Below are positions 37,460 to 45,143 of a DNA stretch of 46,458 nt, in pieces; within the stretch, counting starts at the first letter, position 1, and each line of letters starts with the position of its first letter. Made by a program: the position numbers and the translations under genes. Source of the stretch: Candidatus Omnitrophota bacterium (GTDB lineage Bacteria > Omnitrophota > Gorgyraeia > Aquiviventales > Aquiviventaceae); NCBI GenBank assembly GCA_016180575.1, contig JACPAY010000016.1, positions 1 to 46,458 on the forward strand. Reading direction: 5' to 3'. The notes under the pieces were generated by a model. It was not told where the DNA came from. It worked only from the letters and a program-made list of their open reading frames with translations, and did not search any database.

Positions 37460-37885
37460 ATGACCGACGACACGGGCTACGAGTTCTTCGAGCACACCGC
37501 CGACGTGGGGATGCGCGCCTCCGGCGGCTCGCTCGCGGAGCTGTTCGCGCACGCGGCCCGGGGGCTGGTGGCCCTGGTGGCCGAGGACAGCGCCATCCGT
37601 CCCGCCGAGACGCGCGCGGTGCGGCTGCGCGCGGCCTCGGTCGAGGCGCTCCTGCGCGCCTGGCTGAGCGAGCTGCTCATGTGGTTCGACACAGACCGCT
37701 TCCTGCCGGCCGAGTACGCCCTGGGCGCCGTCAGCGCCACGGCGCTTGAGGGCGAGGTCCGCGGCGAGCGGTTCGACCCGGCCCGGCACACGTATGGCAC
37801 CGAGGTGAAGGGGGTCACCCGGCATCAGTTTCGGGTCGAGCAGCGCGACGGCGGGTGGACGGCCAACGTCATCTTCGACGTCTGA
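37460..37885 (+). CDS. Archease (RtcB activator)
   Basis: 141 residues from ATG 37460. YEFFEHTADVGMRASGGSLAELFAHAARGL and the C-terminal GTEVKGVTRHQFRVE...WTANVIFDV are family hallmarks, including acidic residues that bind calcium. It speeds guanylylation and turnover of RtcB. It overlaps rtcB by 1 nt, supporting the functional pair. The longer open frame upstream runs through the tRNA and the repeat and is not credible. Confidence 0.93.
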   Translation: MTDDTGYEFFEHTADVGMRASGGSLAELFAHAARGLVALVAEDSAIRPAETRAVRLRAASVEALLRAWLSELLMWFDTDRFLPAEYALGAVSATALEGEVRGERFDPARHTYGTEVKGVTRHQFRVEQRDGGWTANVIFDV

Positions 37886-39342
37886 TGCGGCAAGCGTGGG
37901 AAGGGCCCCTCGAGAAGATCGACGACTACCGCTGGCGCATCCCGCAATCCTACGACCGCGGGATGCGGGTGCCAGGGCTGATCTTTGCCAGCGAGAAGCT
38001 GCTCAAGGACATCGTCAAGGACCAGTCGCTTCAGCAGGTGGCCAACGTTGCCCATCTTCCCGGAATCGTCAACGCCTCGCTCGCCATGCCGGACATCCAC
38101 TGGGGCTACGGCTTCCCGATCGGCGGTGTCGCGGCAATGGACCCGGAGACCGGAGTCATCTCGCCTGGCGGAGTCGGGTACGACATCAACTGCGGCGTGC
38201 GGCTGATGAAGACCGACCTCACCGTCGAGGAGGTCCAGCCCAAGCTGCGCGAGCTGGTCGTCTCGCTCTTCCGGACGATCCCCTGTGGCGTCGGGATGAG
38301 CGGCGACATCCGCTTCGCCAAGCGGGACGCCTCCAAGGTCATGGCCCAGGGCTCGCGGTGGGCGGTGGCGCAGGGCCACGGGGTCCAGGCGGACCTGGAG
38401 CACACCGAGTCCCACGGCTGCCTCGAGGGGGCCGACCCGGAGCAGGTCTCCGAGCGGGCGGTCACGCGCGGGCAGAGCCAGCTCGGCACGCTCGGCTCGG
38501 GCAACCACTTCCTCGAGGTGCAGGCGGTCGAGACGGTCTTCGATGAGGGGGCGGCCAATGCCTTCGGCATCGCCCCCGGCCAGGTGACGGTGATGATCCA
38601 CTCCGGCTCCCGTGGGTTCGGCTATCAGATTTGCGACGACCACCTCGAGGTCATGGAGCGCGCGATGCCTCGCTACGGCATCCGCGTGCCGGACCGGCAG
38701 CTCGCCTGCGCGCCGATCGACTCCGAGGAAGGGCGGCGCTACCTCGGCGCGATCCGGTGCGCGGCCAACTTCGCCTGGGCGAACCGGCAGTGCCTCATGC
38801 ACCTGGCGCGCGGCGTCTTCGAGCGCGTCTTCGAGAGGAGCTGGGAAGAGATGGGGATGAGCCTCATCTACGACGTCGCGCACAACATCGCGAAGTTCGA
38901 GCGGTACACGCTCAATGGGGGCGAAAAGACGGTGTGCGTCCACCGCAAGGGCGCGACGCGCGCCTTTCCGCCCGGCCACCCGGAGATCCCGGCGGACTAC
39001 CGCGAGGTGGGCCAGCCGGTCATTATCCCCGGCGACATGGGCCGCCACTCCTACCTGCTGGCCGGCACCGAGTCCGCGATGCGCGAGAGCTTCGGGACCG
39101 TGTGCCATGGCGCCGGACGCGTGATGTCCCGCACCCAGGCGGTCAAGGAGGCCGCGGGCCGCTCCATCGAGCAGGAGCTGGAGCGGCAGGGCATCATCGT
39201 CATGGGCCGCGGCCGGCACGGCATCGCCGAGGAGCAGCCCGCCGCGTACAAGGACGTCAACGACGTCGTGCAGGTCGTCCACGGCGCAGGCCTGGCCAAG
39301 CGGGTCGCGCGGATGCGGCCGCTCGGGGTGATCAAAGGATAG
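37885..39342 (+). CDS. rtcB: RNA-splicing ligase RtcB
   Basis: 485 residues from the ATG overlapping the archease stop. Metal and GMP motifs: GGVGYDINCGVRLM (metal Cys), HGCLEGADPEQ, LGTLGSGNHFLEVQ, MIHSGSRGFGYQI, YDVAHNIAKFE, HRKGATRAFPPGHPEIP, GDMGRHSYLLAG and the guanylylated-His segment VCHGAGRVMSRTQA. It joins 3'-phosphate and 5'-OH RNA ends in tRNA repair or splicing. A tRNA gene lies just upstream of the pair and a tRNA cluster downstream. Confidence 0.97.
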   Translation: MRQAWEGPLEKIDDYRWRIPQSYDRGMRVPGLIFASEKLLKDIVKDQSLQQVANVAHLPGIVNASLAMPDIHWGYGFPIGGVAAMDPETGVISPGGVGYDINCGVRLMKTDLTVEEVQPKLRELVVSLFRTIPCGVGMSGDIRFAKRDASKVMAQGSRWAVAQGHGVQADLEHTESHGCLEGADPEQVSERAVTRGQSQLGTLGSGNHFLEVQAVETVFDEGAANAFGIAPGQVTVMIHSGSRGFGYQICDDHLEVMERAMPRYGIRVPDRQLACAPIDSEEGRRYLGAIRCAANFAWANRQCLMHLARGVFERVFERSWEEMGMSLIYDVAHNIAKFERYTLNGGEKTVCVHRKGATRAFPPGHPEIPADYREVGQPVIIPGDMGRHSYLLAGTESAMRESFGTVCHGAGRVMSRTQAVKEAAGRSIEQELERQGIIVMGRGRHGIAEEQPAAYKDVNDVVQVVHGAGLAKRVARMRPLGVIKG

Positions 39343-39344
39343 GG

Positions 39345-39370
39345 CGTGACAAGTGACAGGTGACAGGTGA
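39345..39370. repeat. Family G tandem GTGACAGG units at the serS start
   Basis: GTGACAAGTGACAGGTGACAGGTGA-type tandem units occupy the whole rtcB-serS gap. They provide both the Shine-Dalgarno-like AGGTGA (39358-39363) and the GTG start codon (39367) of serS. Confidence 0.75.
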
Positions 39371-40629
39371 TTGACCTCAAGCTCCTCAGGGAACAGCCTG
39401 ACTGCATTCGGGAGGCACTGAAGAAGCGCGGCGTCGACTTCGACCTGGATGGGCTGCTGAACTTGGAAAAGCAGCGCCGGGAACTGCTAAAAGGACTCGA
39501 ATCCGATCGCGAGGCTCTCAAGTGGCAATCTGACGAGTTTGCCTCGCGAAAGGCCACAGGGCAAACCAGCACCCCACCTCCTATCCTAAGAGAACTGTCA
39601 GACCGGGTCACTCGGAAGGCGCAAGAGGTGAAAGCTCTTGAAGCCAACTTTCAGGCACAGTTAGCCTACGTACCCAACATCCCGCACCAGTCGGTGCCCG
39701 TCGGGGACTCGAAGGCGAACCAGGTCGTCCGCACTGTCGGGAAGAAGCCTGCGCTGCCGTTCACGCCCAAGACACACCTGGAGCTCGCCGAGCGGCTCAA
39801 GCTGATGGATTTCGAGCGGGCGGCGAAGGTGACCGGTTCCCACTTCCCGCTGTTCACCGGCGTCGGAGCGCGCCTGGAGCGCGCGCTGATTAACTGGATG
39901 CTCGACGTCCACACGAAGGAGCACGGCTATACGGAAGTGTCGCCGCCCTTCCTGGTCAACCGGACGTCGATGTTCGGGACCGGCCAGCTCCCGAAGTTCG
40001 AGGAGGACATGTACCGGCTCCGCAACGATGACCTCTTCCTGGTCCCGACGGCCGAGGTGCCGCTGACCAACCTCCACCGGGATGAGCTGCTGGCCGGATC
40101 GGCGCTCCCGTTGAAGTACGCCGCCTACACCGCCTGCTTCCGGCGGGAAGCGGGCTCCTACGGCAAGGAGACGCGGGGCCTGGTCCGGGTCCATCAGTTC
40201 GACAAGGTGGAGCTGGTCAAGCTCACGAGCCCGGAGACCTCCTATGATGAGCTGGAGCGGCTGGTCGCGGATGCCGAGGTGATCCTCAAGCGCCTGGGCC
40301 TCCATTACCGCGTCGTGTGCCTGGCGACGGGGGACCTTGGCTTCGCGGCGGCGAAGTGCTACGACCTCGAAGCCTGGGCGCCGGGCCTCGACCAGTTCCT
40401 CGAGGTGTCCAGCTGCAGCAACTTCGAGGCGTTCCAGGCGCGGCGCGCCAACCTCCGCTACCGGCAGGCCGCGACGGGCAAGCCGGCCTACGTCCACACG
40501 CTCAACGGCTCCGGCGTGGCGCTGGCGCGGACGCTCATCTGCCTGCTGGAAACGCACCAGCGGGCAGACGGGCACGTCGCGATTCCGGAGCCGCTGCGCC
40601 CCTATCTGGATGGCCAAGAACAGCTTTAG
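39367..40629 (+). CDS. serS: Seryl-tRNA synthetase
   Basis: 420 residues from GTG 39367. The N-terminal tRNA-binding helical arm spans residues 1-110. The class II core has motif 2 YTACFRREAGSYGKETRGLVRVHQFDKVEL and motif 3 HTLNGSGVALARTLICLLE. Codons in the first ~100 residues (many GAA, AAA, CTA, TTA, TCA, AGA) are clearly less GC-biased than in the remainder, suggesting the arm had a different history. It charges tRNA-Ser; four tRNA-Ser genes lie within 3 kb downstream. It overlaps the membrane protein gene by 20 nt. Confidence 0.97.
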   Translation: MIDLKLLREQPDCIREALKKRGVDFDLDGLLNLEKQRRELLKGLESDREALKWQSDEFASRKATGQTSTPPPILRELSDRVTRKAQEVKALEANFQAQLAYVPNIPHQSVPVGDSKANQVVRTVGKKPALPFTPKTHLELAERLKLMDFERAAKVTGSHFPLFTGVGARLERALINWMLDVHTKEHGYTEVSPPFLVNRTSMFGTGQLPKFEEDMYRLRNDDLFLVPTAEVPLTNLHRDELLAGSALPLKYAAYTACFRREAGSYGKETRGLVRVHQFDKVELVKLTSPETSYDELERLVADAEVILKRLGLHYRVVCLATGDLGFAAAKCYDLEAWAPGLDQFLEVSSCSNFEAFQARRANLRYRQAATGKPAYVHTLNGSGVALARTLICLLETHQRADGHVAIPEPLRPYLDGQEQL

Positions 40630-41329
40630 TCTGAAGGCGGGGCTCGCCCGGCTCGTCAAGGCGGCGATGGTGGCGGTCCTGCTCCCGCTGGCCATCGGGC
40701 TCCTGCAGGGGATCCTGGGGGAGCTCGAGCTGACGACCGCCTCCGGTTCCACGTTCCGCGAGTGGATTGGGTGGGGGTTCGTGACGTACGTCGGGCTGCA
40801 CGTGCTGCTCTACCGTCCGGTTGCGCTCTTCCGCGTCAGCCACCGGCTCTTCTCCACGCTGGCGGTCTGGCTCTTCGGCGGCCAGGTCGCCAGCACCGAA
40901 GGGTCCGGCGGCGGCAGGGGCAAGGGCGCCAAGGGCGGGAAGGGAGAAGCGGCCGCGCAGGGCTCGACGCTGGTGGCCTTCAGCCCGTACGTGATCCCGC
41001 TCTACACGATCCTGGTCTCGGCCGGCGGATGGTTCCTGCGCCGCTGGCTGGGGCGGGCGGTGGCGGACGGGCCGGTGAGCTTCTGCCTTGGAGCCACGAT
41101 GGCGTTCCACTGGCTGATGACGGCGGACGACCTCCAGCGGCAGCGGGAGCGCTGGCACGTGGAGACCTACCTGCTGGCGATCGGCCTCGTGTTCCTCGTG
41201 ACGCTGCTGCTCGCCGGGGCGTGCCTGCCGTGGGCGGTGCCGGAGTTCTCGTTCGCGCGGGCCTTCGCCGACGGGATCTCGCGCGCGCAGGGCCTCTACA
41301 CGACGCTGGTCCAGCGGCTGTTTTTGTAG
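40610..41329 (+). CDS. Multi-spanning membrane protein of unknown function
   Basis: 239 residues from ATG 40610. Hydrophobic segments occur near residues 14-35, 48-66, 122-142, 155-170 and 187-210. Between the second and third is a Gly/Lys-rich loop (GGGRGKGAKGGKGEAAAQG) that looks disordered. There are no catalytic motifs and I do not recognise the family. It overlaps serS by 20 nt and precedes the tRNA cluster. Confidence 0.65.
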   Translation: MAKNSFSLKAGLARLVKAAMVAVLLPLAIGLLQGILGELELTTASGSTFREWIGWGFVTYVGLHVLLYRPVALFRVSHRLFSTLAVWLFGGQVASTEGSGGGRGKGAKGGKGEAAAQGSTLVAFSPYVIPLYTILVSAGGWFLRRWLGRAVADGPVSFCLGATMAFHWLMTADDLQRQRERWHVETYLLAIGLVFLVTLLLAGACLPWAVPEFSFARAFADGISRAQGLYTTLVQRLFL

Positions 41330-41346
41330 CGCGGCAACGAGGCGCC

Positions 41347-41433
41347 GGAGAGATGGCTGAGCGGCTGAAAGCGGCGGTCTTGAAAACCGCTAGGGCCTTC
41401 GGGTCCTCGCAGGTTCGAATCCTGCTCTCTCCG
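41347..41433 (+). tRNA. tRNA-Ser(TGA)
   Basis: Acceptor GGAGAGA/TCTCTCC, anticodon stem GCGGT/ACCGC with loop CTTGAAA (anticodon TGA), the long variable arm typical of serine tRNAs, a CAGG-TTCGAAT-CCTG T arm and discriminator G. CCA is not encoded. Confidence 0.97.
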
Positions 41434-41456
41434 CGTCCTTGCTGAAACCGTTCTGG

Positions 41457-41543
41457 GGAGAGGTGGCTGAGTGGTTGAAAGCGCTGGTCTCGAAAACCGG
41501 TAGGGCCGCAAGGCCCTCGTGGGTTCGAATCCCACCCTCTCCG
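41457..41543 (+). tRNA. tRNA-Ser(CGA)
   Basis: Acceptor GGAGAGG/CCTCTCC, anticodon loop CTCGAAA (anticodon CGA), variable arm with a GGGCCGCAAGGCCC hairpin, T arm GTGGG-TTCGAAT-CCCAC and discriminator G. CCA is not encoded. Confidence 0.97.
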
Positions 41544-41569
41544 CCGTTCGCCAGTCAATAGGAAGTTTT

Positions 41570-41654
41570 GGGTAATGTGGAATGCGTAATGCGTAACAGG
41601 TGAAGGCGATATCCCGAAGTTTCCATTACGCGTTACGCATTGAACATTACGCAG
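41570..41654. repeat. Family E repeat, copy 2, between tRNA-Ser genes
   Basis: The left arm GGTAATGTGGAATGCGTAATG (from 41571) and GCGTAACAGG face the right arm ATTACGCGTTACGCATT...ATTACGC (41626-41653). The same units appear at the M48 gene start (4022-4113). Confidence 0.85.
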
Positions 41655-41677
41655 AAGTTGGTGTTTTCCATTAGAAT

Positions 41678-41767
41678 GGAGAGGTGTCTGAGTGGCCGAA
41701 AGAGCGCGGCCGGAAACCGCGTAGCTACCCACAAGGTGGCTCCCGGGTTCGAATCCCGGCCTCTCCG
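41678..41767 (+). tRNA. tRNA-Ser(GGA)
   Basis: Acceptor GGAGAGG/CCTCTCC, anticodon stem CGCGG/CCGCG with loop CCGGAAA (anticodon GGA), long variable arm, T arm CCGGG-TTCGAAT-CCCGG and discriminator G. Confidence 0.97.
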
Positions 41768-41784
41768 TTGTTTTTCTCATTCGA

Positions 41785-41858
41785 GCGCTCGTAGCTCAAC
41801 TGGATAGAGCATCAGCTTGCGGAGCTGAGGGTTCCGAGTTCAAATCTCGGCGAGCGCG
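41785..41858 (+). tRNA. tRNA-Arg(GCG)
   Basis: Acceptor GCGCTCG/CGAGCGC, D arm GCTC/GAGC, anticodon stem TCAGC/GCTGA with loop TTGCGGA, so the anticodon is GCG. T arm CCGAG-TTCAAAT-CTCGG, discriminator G. Bacteria normally decode CGC/CGU with tRNA-Arg(ACG) whose A34 is deaminated to inosine; a G34 version is unusual. Confidence 0.93.
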
Positions 41859-41862
41859 CTTC

Positions 41863-41900
41863 AGTTCCGGTATCAGATACCATGGGGTATCTGATACCGG
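41863..41900. repeat. Family C palindrome, copy 3, before tadA
   Basis: CCGGTATCAGATACC (41867-41881) and GGTATCTGATACCGG (41886-41900) form a 15-4-15 palindrome preceded by AGTT, as in the other two copies. It fills the gap between tRNA-Arg and tadA. Confidence 0.92.
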
Positions 41901-41909
41901 CCAGAGATC

Positions 41910-42374
41910 ATGACCGCCGCTGCCAAACCCGACGAGCAGTACATGCGCGAGGCGCTCAAGGAGGCGGAGCACGCGCTGGCGTCCAACGACCGGCCCATCG
42001 GCGCGGTCATCCTCCACCAGGGCCGCGTCATCGCCCGGGCGCACCACCAGGTGCGGCTGCTCCGGGACCCGACCGCCCATGCGGCCATCATCGCCATCAC
42101 GCAGGCGGCCAATGCGCTCCAGTCGGACCAGCTGCCGGAGGCGGTCGTGTACGTGACCCAGGAGCCGTGCGCGATGTGCGTCGGGGCGCTGCTGCTCAGC
42201 GGGGTCGCGCGGGTCGTCTTCGGGGCGACCGACCCCAAACGCGGCGCGTGCGGCTCGGTCGTGGACCTGACGGGCAACGAGCGGCTCAACCGCCGCCTCG
42301 TCGTGGTACGGGATGTACTGGCCGGGGAATGCCACGCGCTCCTGCGCAAGGCGACCACCAGCGCGCAGGCGTAA
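41910..42374 (+). CDS. tadA: TadA-like deaminase with catalytic Glu replaced by Ala
   Basis: 154 residues with the TadA/CMP-dCMP deaminase fold. The zinc ligands are kept: H57 and C87/C90 in EPCAMC. The proton-shuttling Glu of the HAE motif is Ala59 (DPTAHAAIIAI; codon GCC at 42084-42086), and the substrate-contacting Asn46 of the GHN motif is His. GAG to GCC needs two base changes, so a single read error is unlikely. The fold and the FGATDPKRGACGSV segment otherwise follow TadA closely. The gene follows a tRNA-Arg(GCG), which has no A34 to deaminate. It may be a relic, a non-catalytic binding protein, or a partner subunit. Confidence 0.85.
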   Translation: MTAAAKPDEQYMREALKEAEHALASNDRPIGAVILHQGRVIARAHHQVRLLRDPTAHAAIIAITQAANALQSDQLPEAVVYVTQEPCAMCVGALLLSGVARVVFGATDPKRGACGSVVDLTGNERLNRRLVVVRDVLAGECHALLRKATTSAQA

Positions 42375-42392
42375 AGGTACCCGGTACTTTTG

Positions 42393-42486
<94 letters not shown>

Positions 42487-42505
42487 CGCCTTTGTCGGCA
42501 TCTTC

Positions 42506-42892
42506 ATGCTCGTGGCCGGCGCCGCCCCCGCTTGCGCGGAACGTTCCGGCGAACCGATGATTGAGGAGATCTCGCCGCTGTCCGGTCCCATAGGGACCAC
42601 CATCGTCATCTACGGCTCGAACTTTGCTCCGGCCGACAACGACGTCGCATTTACTCATCCAGAGATCAATTTTCAAGGGCGGAATACCGCGTATCTCAAC
42701 CACGTCCCTTCGTCGGATGGGAACACGTTGTCGTTCAGCCTTCCCGATGCCCTGGGGGCTTGCGCGTATTCCCGCTTGAGCGACGAAGCCTGCCCCGAGA
42801 TCGGCATCGTGCTCCCTCAAGGCGCTGTCCAGCTCTCCGTGGTCAATGCAACCGGCGTGAGCAACAGCGCGATGTTTACCGTCGAAGAATGA
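42506..42892 (+). CDS. Small secreted IPT/TIG-domain protein
   Basis: 128 residues from ATG 42506. The signal peptide appears short (MLVAGAAPACA), and the frame stays open back into the tRNA, so the original start may have been displaced. Residues ~18-125 form an IPT/TIG immunoglobulin-like fold: IEEISPLSGPIGTTIVIYGSNFAPADNDVAF and VQLSVVNATGVSNSAMFTV. Two cysteines (GACAY, EACPE) may pair. Base composition is more AT-rich than its neighbours. It overlaps dnaX by 4 nt, an odd partner for a secreted protein. Function unknown. Confidence 0.7.
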   Translation: MLVAGAAPACAERSGEPMIEEISPLSGPIGTTIVIYGSNFAPADNDVAFTHPEINFQGRNTAYLNHVPSSDGNTLSFSLPDALGACAYSRLSDEACPEIGIVLPQGAVQLSVVNATGVSNSAMFTVEE

Positions 42893-44541
42893 GCTACCTG
42901 CCGTTCGCCCGCAAGTACCGGCCGCAGACCTTTGAGGACCTCATCGGCCAGCCCCACGTCACGACGACGCTGACGCGGGCGTTGAGCCAGAAGCGGCTCG
43001 CTCAGGCCTACCTCTTCACCGGCCAGCGGGGGGTCGGCAAGACCTCCGCGGCGCGCATCCTCGCCAAGTGCCTCAACTGCGAGGGCGGGCCGGTCCCGGC
43101 GCCCTGCAACCGGTGCGCCAGCTGCACCCAGATCGCGCAGGGAACCAGCCTGGACGTCATCGAGATCGACGGCGCCTCCAACCGCGGCATCGACGAGATC
43201 CGCAGCCTGCGGGAGACGGTGCCGTTCGCGCCGGCGGGCGGGAGCTTCCGCGTCTACATCATCGATGAGGTCCACATGCTCACGCCCGAGGCGTTCAACG
43301 CGCTCCTCAAGACGCTGGAGGAGCCGCCCGCGCACGTGAAGTTCGTCTTCGCCACCACCGCCGCCGCCAAGGTCCCGCCGACCATCCTCTCGCGCTGCCA
43401 GCGGTTCGACTTCCGGCGGCTCGAGGCCGCCACGGTGGTCAAGGCGCTTTCGAAGGTGGCGAAGGCGGAGCGGGTGCGCGCGAGCGAGCCGGCGCTCTAC
43501 GCCATTGCGCGCGCCTCGGAGGGCAGCCTGCGCGATGCCGAGGTGATCCTCGAGCAGCTGGCCAGCTTTGTCGAGGGGACGATCGAGGAGCGCGACGTGA
43601 CGGAGCTGCTGGGGGCGATCGAGTCCGACGCGCTCATCGCCTGGACCCAGGCCGTCCTCGAGCGGGACGCCCCCCAGGCGCTGGCGCAGCTCTCGTCCCA
43701 GCTTGAGCAAGGGCGGGATCCGCTCCAGCTCCTCACGGGCCTGTTGCGCCACCTGCGCAACCTGCTCATCATCCGAGCCGCCGCCGAGGCCCCATCGCGC
43801 GAGGCGCTCATCGCGCGCCTCGTGGATGAGCCCTTGGATCGCCTCAAGCGGCTGGAGGAACAGGCGAATCGCTCGACCCCGCAGGAACTGCTGCTCTTCC
43901 TTCAGATGTTGACCGGCGCCTATGAGCTGGTGCGCCGCAGCCCGATGGCGCAGGCGATCCTGGAGCTTGCGGTTGTCAAGCTGGCGACGCGGGAGGCATG
44001 GCAGTCGCTGGATGAGATCAGCCGGCGACTGGAACAGGCCGGCGCCGGCGCGCTGCCCGCCGGCGGGACGGCGGCGGCGGCCCGGCCGGCGCCGCGCTCA
44101 CCCTCGGCAATGGGAGACGAGCCGCCCGCGGCGATGTCCGCAGCGCCCGAGGCGGCGCCCGCAGAACTGCCGGACGCGGTGCGCTCGACATGGCCGACGT
44201 TTCTCGAGCGGCTCGGCGCGAAGAAGATGTCGCTCGCCGCCTACCTCGCCCACGCGCGCCCGCTCTCGGTTGAGGGGGCGACACTCATTGTGGGGCTGCC
44301 GGGGTTTGCGCTGCACCAGGAGGTGCTCAGCGTAGCGGAGCACAGCCGCCTCATCGACCGGCTGCTCAGTGAGCTGTGCGGGGCGGCGCTCACCGTGCGC
44401 TACGTGACGCTCGCCGAGCCGGTCGACGCGGGGTCGGCGTCGGCGCAATCCGAGGCTGAGGCGGCAGCGCCCCCCATCGTGCAGGAGATCGTCAACCTGT
44501 TCAACGCCACCATCCTGGACCAGCCGAGGCCGACGCCATGA
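42889..44541 (+). CDS. dnaX: DNA polymerase III subunit gamma/tau
   Basis: 550 residues. The AAA+ clamp-loader domain has Walker A FTGQRGVGKTSAARILAK, the four-Cys zinc module CLNCEGGPVPAPCNRCASC, Walker B VYIIDEVHMLT and the arginine-finger SRC motif ILSRCQRFDFRR. The region beyond ~370 is helical, then Ala/Pro-rich, ending in a tau-like C-terminal fold (LGAKKMSLAAYLAHARPLSVEGATLIVGLP). I see no clear slippery A-tract for making gamma. It overlaps recR by 4 nt. Confidence 0.95.
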   Translation: MSYLPFARKYRPQTFEDLIGQPHVTTTLTRALSQKRLAQAYLFTGQRGVGKTSAARILAKCLNCEGGPVPAPCNRCASCTQIAQGTSLDVIEIDGASNRGIDEIRSLRETVPFAPAGGSFRVYIIDEVHMLTPEAFNALLKTLEEPPAHVKFVFATTAAAKVPPTILSRCQRFDFRRLEAATVVKALSKVAKAERVRASEPALYAIARASEGSLRDAEVILEQLASFVEGTIEERDVTELLGAIESDALIAWTQAVLERDAPQALAQLSSQLEQGRDPLQLLTGLLRHLRNLLIIRAAAEAPSREALIARLVDEPLDRLKRLEEQANRSTPQELLLFLQMLTGAYELVRRSPMAQAILELAVVKLATREAWQSLDEISRRLEQAGAGALPAGGTAAAARPAPRSPSAMGDEPPAAMSAAPEAAPAELPDAVRSTWPTFLERLGAKKMSLAAYLAHARPLSVEGATLIVGLPGFALHQEVLSVAEHSRLIDRLLSELCGAALTVRYVTLAEPVDAGSASAQSEAEAAAPPIVQEIVNLFNATILDQPRPTP

Positions 44542-45143
44542 GCATGACCTATGCGCGGCCGCTGCTGCGGCTGCTCGAGGCGCTGGAGAAGCTGCCCGGG
44601 ATCGGGCCCCGCTCGGCGGAGCGGATGGCGTTCTATCTGCTGCGGGGGTCCCGGGAGGAGGCGCGGCAGCTGGCGCAGGCGATCACCGACGTGAAGGACG
44701 GCCTGCGGTTCTGCGAGGTGTGCTTCAACCTGAGCGAGGCCGAGCGCTGCCGCATCTGCCAGGATGCCTCGCGCGACCCCTCCACCCTGTGCGTGGTCGA
44801 GGAGCCGAAGGACGTCCTCGCCATCGAGAAGACCGGGGCCTTCCGCGGGCTCTACCACGTCCTTCTGGGGGCGATCGCGCCGCTCGACGGGATCGGGCCG
44901 GAGCTGCTGAAGATCGACGAGCTGCTCGCGCGGTTGTCGGACGGGGTCGTGCAGGAGGTCATCATCGCCACCGATGCGGACAAGGACGGCGAGACCACCG
45001 CCGCCCATCTCTCCAAGCTCCTGCGTCCGCGAGGCCTGAAGCTCACCCGAATCGCCTCCGGCATCCCGGTCGGCAGCCACCTGGAGTACGCCGACCAGGC
45101 GACGCTCGCCCGCGCCCTCGAGGGACGCCGCGAGCTTAACTAG
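44538..45143 (+). CDS. recR: Recombination mediator RecR
   Basis: 201 residues. A helix-hairpin-helix (EKLPGIGPRSAERMAFYLL), the four-Cys zinc finger CEVCFNLSEAERCRIC, the Toprim domain (LCVVEEPKDVLAIEKTGAFRGLYHVLLG) and the C-terminal Walker-B-like TDADKDGETTAAHLSKLL are all present. With RecO and RecF it loads RecA at gaps. The usual ybaB/ebfC gene between dnaX and recR is missing; dnaX and recR overlap directly. Its 3' end overlaps the convergent pncB gene by 8 nt. Confidence 0.97.
   Translation: MSMTYARPLLRLLEALEKLPGIGPRSAERMAFYLLRGSREEARQLAQAITDVKDGLRFCEVCFNLSEAERCRICQDASRDPSTLCVVEEPKDVLAIEKTGAFRGLYHVLLGAIAPLDGIGPELLKIDELLARLSDGVVQEVIIATDADKDGETTAAHLSKLLRPRGLKLTRIASGIPVGSHLEYADQATLARALEGRRELN

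Noticed and set aside
42889-44541. Programmed frameshift in dnaX producing gamma
   Set aside because: No A-rich slippery heptamer followed by a hairpin was seen in the GC-rich linker region.
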